Shown here: positions 13,332 to 17,718 of the stretch, piece by piece
Layout: the number at the start of each line of letters is the position of its first letter
Position numbering within the stretch: position 1 is the stretch's first letter
Origin: Candidatus Colwelliibacteriota bacterium
GTDB lineage: Bacteria; Patescibacteriota; Minisyncoccia; UBA6257; Colwellbacteraceae
Length of the DNA: 17,718 bases
Assembly: GCA_027310265.1 (NCBI GenBank)
Contig: DAIDBC010000017.1
Coordinates: forward strand, 1-17,718
Reading direction: 5' to 3'
Translations under genes and position numbers: made by a program
The notes under the pieces: model-generated
Told to the model about the DNA's origin: nothing
The model's input: only the letters and a program-made list of their open reading frames with translations
Database searches by the model: none

Positions 13332-15398
13332 ATGGCCAGGAAAAACCGCGGGAAGCGCGGACGTGAGGCCGCAGGCGAACCGCGCCTCCACCCCGAAACC
13401 AAACTAAGCGTGCTTGCGATAGCATTTCTCGGTATTTCTGCAATCCTGCTTTTAGGGAGCTTTGGTTACGCGGGTCCGGCCGGAAAATTCACTTTCGATG
13501 TTTTATTTACTCTCTTGGGGTGGGGTTATTATTTAATTCCCGTAACTTTGGTGCTTGTCGCAGCCAATTTTCTGACTAAAAGCGAGCGGCCGAAGTTTGT
13601 TGGAATGACTTTCCTGGGCGCAACGCTTTTCGTCCTAGCCGGCCTGGGAACACTGGACATTCTCTATCCCGGCAAGGCCGGACTATCCGGGAGTTTTTTG
13701 GGGGGGATACAAGTATTCTTCGGCTACTGGGCATCGCTGGTGGTTAATCTCACCGTCGCCGTAGCCGCAATCCTCGTTACCCTGAACACGCCGATAAGGA
13801 TCGCCATCAGGAAAGTTGAGGAGATCGAAGAGAAAGAGGGGGACAAGGCAAAACAGGTTGAACTGCCGACCGTAATTATTCCAGCTGAATCTCCGACTGA
13901 AAAAGCCCAGCCCGCACAAGAGGTAAGGGAAAGTAAAAAAGAAGCAAGGCCGGATGAGGTTAAGCTACCGAAAGTTGCGCCGTACAAATCCAGCACATAT
14001 GTTTCCCCGCCGCTCGACCTCCTAAAATCATCCAGCGAGAAACCGACCGTGGGCGATCTTAGGGCGAACGCGAATATTATCAAGCGCACACTGGAGAGTT
14101 TCGGCATTCCGGTCGAAATGGGCGAAATAACCATCGGGCCGAAAGTAACACGTTATACCTTGAAACCGGCCGAGGGGGTGAAGCTCTCGCGGATAACCGC
14201 GCTGAACCAAGACTTGTCGCTTGCGCTTGCGGCTCATCCCATCCGGATCGAAGCGCCGATCCCCGGAAAATCCCTGGTGGGAATAGAAATACCGAATAAA
14301 GTCGCGAGCATTGTGCGACTGGGAAGTTTATTGGGTTACCCCGAATTCGGCGGTTCCGCGGCACTGACCTTCCCCCTCGGCCGGGATGTGTCGGGCGAGC
14401 CCATCTTCGCCAATTTATCCAAAATGCCGCACATTCTAGTTGCGGGGGCAACTGGCAGCGGCAAATCGGTAATGATCCATGCTTTGCTTATTTCGCTCCT
14501 TTATAAAAACTCACCCGAAACTTTGCGGCTGATTCTAATCGACCCCAAACGAGTAGAGTTGTCGATTTATGACGGCATCCCCCACCTTGCCACTCCGGTC
14601 ATAACCGAGGGTAAGAGGGCAATCTCGGCACTGCGCTTCGCCGTCGAAGAGATGGAACGCAGATACCAAACTTTGCTTGAAGCGGGCAAGCGTGATATCG
14701 AGTCCTACAACGAAAAACACCGCGACGAACCAATGCCCTATCTAGTGATCGTAATCGACGAATTGGCTGACTTAATGGCGGCCTTCGGCCGGGAGATTGA
14801 AAGTTACATCGTGCGGCTGGCGCAGATGGCGCGCGCAACAGGAATACATTTAGTGGTCTCGACCCAGCGGCCGTCGGTAGAAGTGATCACTGGATTAATC
14901 AAAGCGAATATCACGGCCAGAGTGGCATTACAGGTTGCAAGTCAGGTTGACTCGCGCACCATCCTCGATGCCGCTGGCGCAGAAAAACTCCTGGGCGGCG
15001 GAGATATGCTCTTTATTTCCGGAGAGCTCTCTAAACCAAAAAGAATCCAGGGAGCGTACGTGAGCGAAGACGAAACGAGTAAAGTTATTGACTTCATCCA
15101 CGAAAAGAACTCAACAACCGGCGGTAATGGGCTTAGCGAAAAAGTGGAGGCGGTTCTAAACCGCGAGCCGGGTCAATTTGACCCCGAGGGCGGTGACGAT
15201 GACGAGTTGTATGACGAGGCGGTGGGGGTGGTAAAAAGCGCCGGTAAGGCTTCGGCATCGCTACTGCAACGGAGACTCAAAGTCGGCTACGCGCGGGCGG
15301 CGCGCTTGCTTGATATAATGGAGGCGCGGGGGGTAGTCGGCCCCGGCGAAGGAGCCAAACCGCGCGAGATATTCATCGAACGAAGCGAGGATGAGTGA
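13332..15398 (+). CDS. ftsK: DNA translocase FtsK/SpoIIIE
   Basis: This 688-residue septal DNA pump clears chromosome ends from the division site. Four membrane helices lie at about 25-45, 55-80, 88-112 and 125-152, then a charged Pro/Lys linker (about 160-240). The alpha/beta motor domain follows, with Walker A GATGSGKS (372-379), Walker B VIVIDELADL (472-481) and STQRPSVEVITG (510-521). A C-terminal winged-helix gamma domain (about 626-680; YDEAVGVVKSAGKASASLLQRRL) normally reads polar KOPS/SRS sequences. The linker is short, as in SpoIIIE and unlike E. coli FtsK (1329 residues). The last 8 bases overlap the start of the rodZ-like gene. A basic N-terminus (KNRGKRGR) marks the cytoplasmic side. 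Confidence 0.97.
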   Translation: MARKNRGKRGREAAGEPRLHPETKLSVLAIAFLGISAILLLGSFGYAGPAGKFTFDVLFTLLGWGYYLIPVTLVLVAANFLTKSERPKFVGMTFLGATLFVLAGLGTLDILYPGKAGLSGSFLGGIQVFFGYWASLVVNLTVAVAAILVTLNTPIRIAIRKVEEIEEKEGDKAKQVELPTVIIPAESPTEKAQPAQEVRESKKEARPDEVKLPKVAPYKSSTYVSPPLDLLKSSSEKPTVGDLRANANIIKRTLESFGIPVEMGEITIGPKVTRYTLKPAEGVKLSRITALNQDLSLALAAHPIRIEAPIPGKSLVGIEIPNKVASIVRLGSLLGYPEFGGSAALTFPLGRDVSGEPIFANLSKMPHILVAGATGSGKSVMIHALLISLLYKNSPETLRLILIDPKRVELSIYDGIPHLATPVITEGKRAISALRFAVEEMERRYQTLLEAGKRDIESYNEKHRDEPMPYLVIVIDELADLMAAFGREIESYIVRLAQMARATGIHLVVSTQRPSVEVITGLIKANITARVALQVASQVDSRTILDAAGAEKLLGGGDMLFISGELSKPKRIQGAYVSEDETSKVIDFIHEKNSTTGGNGLSEKVEAVLNREPGQFDPEGGDDDELYDEAVGVVKSAGKASASLLQRRLKVGYARAARLLDIMEARGVVGPGEGAKPREIFIERSEDE

Positions 15399-16026
15399 TA
15401 AAAAGACCCTACCGGAACTGTTGAAAGATTTGATAACCGCGCGCGGGACCTCGGCTGACAAACTCGCTTTGAGTACCAACATCCCGCGCAGGTTTATAAA
15501 CTCGCTTCTCGAGGGCGAATACCGCGGACTACCTTCCAAACCGTACATCCGCGGCTATCTGATTAAAATCGCCTCTGCCCTGGAGGTGGACCCGGACGTG
15601 TTGCTGCAAAGTTACGGCGCCTCGACCGATCTCCCCAGTTCCGGCAAAAAAGACAACCTGCCCGTAAACCGTTTTGCCCTAAAGTCGTTAAACAAAAACC
15701 GCGGACTGGTAGCCGCGGCTGCAATAATCATCCTGCTTATCGGCGTTCTTGCCTTCCGTTTCAACGATATTATCGGCGCCCCCCAAATAACGGTAAATGT
15801 GCCGGAGACAACCGTGGTGAATCCGCTTCACGTTACTGGGAAAGTTAAACCCGGTGATCAAATTACTATAAACAGCGAGGTGGTTTACCCGGCCGACGAC
15901 GGCTCGTTCGAAAAGGACGTATTATTAGAACGAGGGCCGAACACAATTGAATTTGACGTAAAACGCTTTCTCGGTCGCGAAACTAAAGTCGTAAAACGAG
16001 TCATATATCAACCAACTAATCAATAA
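15391..16026 (+). CDS. RodZ-like helix-turn-helix membrane protein with Ig-like outer domain
   Basis: This 211-residue protein has an N-terminal Cro/RodZ-type helix-turn-helix (about 6-75, including IPRRFINSLLEGEYRGLPSKPYIRGYL split over 31-57), one membrane helix (about 106-122), and a beta-rich outer domain (about 132-208). The outer domain (VNVPETTVVNPLHVTGKVKPG and GPNTIEFDVKR) resembles Ig-like/glucodextranase-B repeats. RodZ links MreB to the wall machinery in rod-shaped cells, and the HTH here serves protein contact more often than DNA binding. It overlaps ftsK by 8 bases and recA by one base, so the three genes form one operon. No mreB is in the window, so a role in cell shape is inferred. 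Substrate binding by the outer domain is possible but not shown. Confidence 0.82.
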   Translation: MSDKKTLPELLKDLITARGTSADKLALSTNIPRRFINSLLEGEYRGLPSKPYIRGYLIKIASALEVDPDVLLQSYGASTDLPSSGKKDNLPVNRFALKSLNKNRGLVAAAAIIILLIGVLAFRFNDIIGAPQITVNVPETTVVNPLHVTGKVKPGDQITINSEVVYPADDGSFEKDVLLERGPNTIEFDVKRFLGRETKVVKRVIYQPTNQ

Positions 16027-17057
16027 TGGCCAAAATCAAAGAACCCAAAAATGAGGAAAAGAGAGACGAATTAAGTTCACTCTTAGCGACGTTGCGCGAG
16101 AAATATGGCGAGGAGGCGGTGATGCGCTTAGGCGAGGTGCGGAGAGTCGATGTGGCGGTCATTCCTTCCGGTTCGTTCTCGCTGGACCTCGCTCTGGGAG
16201 TAGGCGGTCTGCCACGCGGGAGGATTGTCGAGATTTTTGGCCCGGAAAGCTCTGGTAAGACGACGCTGGCGCTGCATGCCGTAGCCGAAGCCCAGAAACA
16301 GGGCGGTAAGGTCGCATTTATCGACGCAGAGCATGCCCTCGATCCGGAGTACGCCAAAAAAATAGGCGTCAAAACCGCAGAACTCCTGATCTCTCAGCCG
16401 GATAACGGCGAAGAAGCGTTGAACATCTTGGAAAGCTTGGTGCGCTCGGGCGCGATCTCGATCGTGGTCGTTGACTCGGTCGCTGCGCTCACTCCCCGCG
16501 CCGAAATCGAGGGTGAAATGGGGGCGCAGTATGTAGGACTGCAGGCGCGGATGATGTCCCAGGCTTTGCGGAAGATTGCGGCGCTCGCCGCGAAAAGCCA
16601 GACCACAATAATTTTCATCAATCAGCTGCGGGAGAAAATTGGCATAATGTTCGGCAACCCTGAAACCACACCTGGCGGTCGTGCACTAAAATTTTATTCT
16701 TCAGTCCGGATCGACGTTCGCCGCACTGCGCAGATTAAGAAAGGCGAGGAAGTGGTGGGTAGTCGGGTTGTGGCCAAAGTGGTTAAAAATAAAGTCGCTC
16801 CGCCGTTTAAAGTCGCGGAATTCGACATTCTCTACGGCGAGGGTATCTCTTATGAGGGCGACGTTTTGAACGCCGCCGTAAAATACGGCGCAGTCGCGAA
16901 ATCTGGCGCAAGTTACTCCCTAGACAGCGAGAAGATCGGCGTCGGCTTCGACAATATCCGCACACGCCTGAAAGAAGACAAGAAGTTGTTAAAAGAAATC
17001 AAGGACAAAACAGTTGCGGCCAAGCGAGCTAGTGAAGCTGCTGAAGCTGAAACGTGA
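16026..17057 (+). CDS. recA: Recombinase RecA
   Basis: This 343-residue protein is full length. It forms ATP-dependent filaments on single-stranded DNA for strand exchange. Walker A is GPESSGKT (72-79), followed by DAEHALDPEYA (100-110), the Walker B strand VVVDSVAALTPRAEIEGEMG, and the L1/L2 region INQLREKIGIMFGNPETTPGG (198-218) with the conserved Gln200. The C-terminal tail (AAKRASEAAEAET) is Ala-rich and less acidic than in E. coli. Its start overlaps the rodZ-like stop as TAATG, and no separate promoter or LexA-type SOS box is visible upstream. It therefore seems to be expressed constitutively with ftsK. The last 29 bases overlap the tail of the convergent LCP gene. Confidence 0.98.
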   Translation: MAKIKEPKNEEKRDELSSLLATLREKYGEEAVMRLGEVRRVDVAVIPSGSFSLDLALGVGGLPRGRIVEIFGPESSGKTTLALHAVAEAQKQGGKVAFIDAEHALDPEYAKKIGVKTAELLISQPDNGEEALNILESLVRSGAISIVVVDSVAALTPRAEIEGEMGAQYVGLQARMMSQALRKIAALAAKSQTTIIFINQLREKIGIMFGNPETTPGGRALKFYSSVRIDVRRTAQIKKGEEVVGSRVVAKVVKNKVAPPFKVAEFDILYGEGISYEGDVLNAAVKYGAVAKSGASYSLDSEKIGVGFDNIRTRLKEDKKLLKEIKDKTVAAKRASEAAEAET

Positions 17058-17718
17058 TAAAGTCCCGGATATCTTTGTAGTTATCCACTCCCGCCTTGGG
17101 GATTAGGACATACTCCTCGCCCGCCCCGTACGGGACGGTGGTGCCGTTCAACAAGCCGGTCTTAAAATCGATAACTACGCTTACGAATTTGAGTTCGTCC
17201 AGGTTGGATGCTCTCGGGAAAAGCGTTCCCCAACTGACGTTGGTCTGAAGGGAGTTTATATCCGGGGTAAGGACGAAGAATAGCTTCATCCGGTCGGCGA
17301 AAGTCAGCCGGGCAAATCTTTTCACCAGTGCTTCAATTACCAGATGCTGATTCTTCTCGCGGAAAAAATCCCCTTCGGGAGCGAAACGATTCCGAATAAG
17401 CCACACCACATCATCACCGCTAAGATGATGAGAACCAGCCGGCAGGGTATAACCGCTTACCGCATCAGTCACGGCCTCGGGCAAAGTTATATCCAAACCA
17501 CCTAAGGCATCCACCGCACGTTTTATTATCCCCAAATCTATCACCACGAACTTATCGGCGGGGACGCCGGTGATCTCAGGAACTTTTTGCATTAGCGCTG
17601 GAATTTTGTTTTTCACCACCGCTTCGTTCACTTTGAAAGTCTCTCCGCCGAAATTACCGTAAAGATCGCGGGGGATGGATATCATCTCCACGGCATTTGC
17701 GGCGGACACGTATTTTAT
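17029..17718 (-). CDS. LytR-CpsA-Psr (LCP) family protein, N-terminus beyond the window
   Basis: The frame is open through the window edge (IKYVSAANAVEM...), so the apparent GTG start at 17709 is internal; 229 residues are visible. LCP enzymes transfer lipid-linked glycopolymers such as teichoic acid or polysaccharide to peptidoglycan at the outer face of the membrane. The core signatures are ISIPRDLYG with the conserved Arg, FVVIDLGIIKRAVDALGGLDITLP, and LIRNRF followed by GDFFREKNQHLVIEAL with the conserved Arg residues. The visible part corresponds to the second half of the LCP domain and a short C-terminal extension (INSLQTNVSWGTLFPRA onward) typical of LCP proteins. It ends with TAG at 17029-17031 inside the 3' end of recA, with no terminator between them. 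Confidence 0.93.
   Translation of the reverse strand: MKYVSAANAVEMISIPRDLYGNFGGETFKVNEAVVKNKIPALMQKVPEITGVPADKFVVIDLGIIKRAVDALGGLDITLPEAVTDAVSGYTLPAGSHHLSGDDVVWLIRNRFAPEGDFFREKNQHLVIEALVKRFARLTFADRMKLFFVLTPDINSLQTNVSWGTLFPRASNLDELKFVSVVIDFKTGLLNGTTVPYGAGEEYVLIPKAGVDNYKDIRDFITFQLQQLH

Noticed and set aside
1..17718. CRISPR array, prophage or insertion sequence
   Set aside because: No regularly spaced direct repeats, transposase, integrase or phage structural gene was seen on either strand.

Overview
This 17.7 kb window looks like chromosomal DNA of a compact bacterial genome. Genes are packed tightly, with many ATGA/TAATG stop-start overlaps, few Shine-Dalgarno sites, and small accessory proteins. 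RNase Y, a RodZ-like protein, an LCP ligase and a standard genetic code (TGA is a normal stop, for example in ftsK) are all present. I infer a Candidate Phyla Radiation (Patescibacteria) type organism of roughly 50% GC. This is inferred from style and gene content; there is no 16S gene or marker tree here, so no rank below that is safe.

Layout. (1) 1-834, plus strand: 3' part of a Glu/Leu/Phe/Val-type dehydrogenase. (2) 835-1505: two tRNA genes, tRNA-Arg(GCG) and tRNA-Gly(UCC), alternating with two tiny one-pass membrane proteins, each unit with its own candidate promoter. (3) 1506-3291: a three-gene cassette joined by ATGA overlaps, consisting of an ECF-type sigma factor, a one-pass membrane protein that is a candidate anti-sigma factor, and an exported helical protein. 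It ends at a perfect 30-nt palindromic terminator shared with the convergent HU gene. (4) 3359-5272, minus strand: HU and RNase Y, each with its own promoter. (5) 5370-5509: a large multi-branched inverted-repeat element of unknown nature. (6) 5516-13263, minus strand: seven close-packed genes, read from 13263 downward as PMM-like HAD phosphatase, YkuK-like RNase H-fold protein, 3'-5' exonuclease-like protein, cysteine desulfurase, HtrA protease, ClpB disaggregase and a polytopic membrane protein. ClpB also has its own promoter inside the end of htrA. (7) 13264-13331: divergent promoters. (8) 13332-17057, plus strand: ftsK, a rodZ-like gene and recA, all overlapping. (9) 17029-17718, minus strand: 3' part of an LCP-family gene whose tail overlaps the recA tail.

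How the genes relate. The minus-strand block combines extracytoplasmic proteolysis (HtrA), protein disaggregation (ClpB) and sulfur mobilisation with two RNase H-fold proteins. The plus-strand block covers chromosome segregation, cell shape and recombination, and it resembles a compressed version of the spoIIIE(ftsK)-ymfM(rodZ)-recA-rny neighbourhood known from Bacillus. The most interesting signals are a ClpB carrying a ClpC-like VGF loop, the 140-nt structured element beside rny, the sigma/anti-sigma/exported-protein cassette, a GCG anticodon on tRNA-Arg, and repeated placement of -10 boxes only 7-13 nt before start codons, which suggests leaderless mRNAs. No CRISPR array, insertion sequence or phage gene is visible. 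No gene-free stretch exceeds 300 bases.
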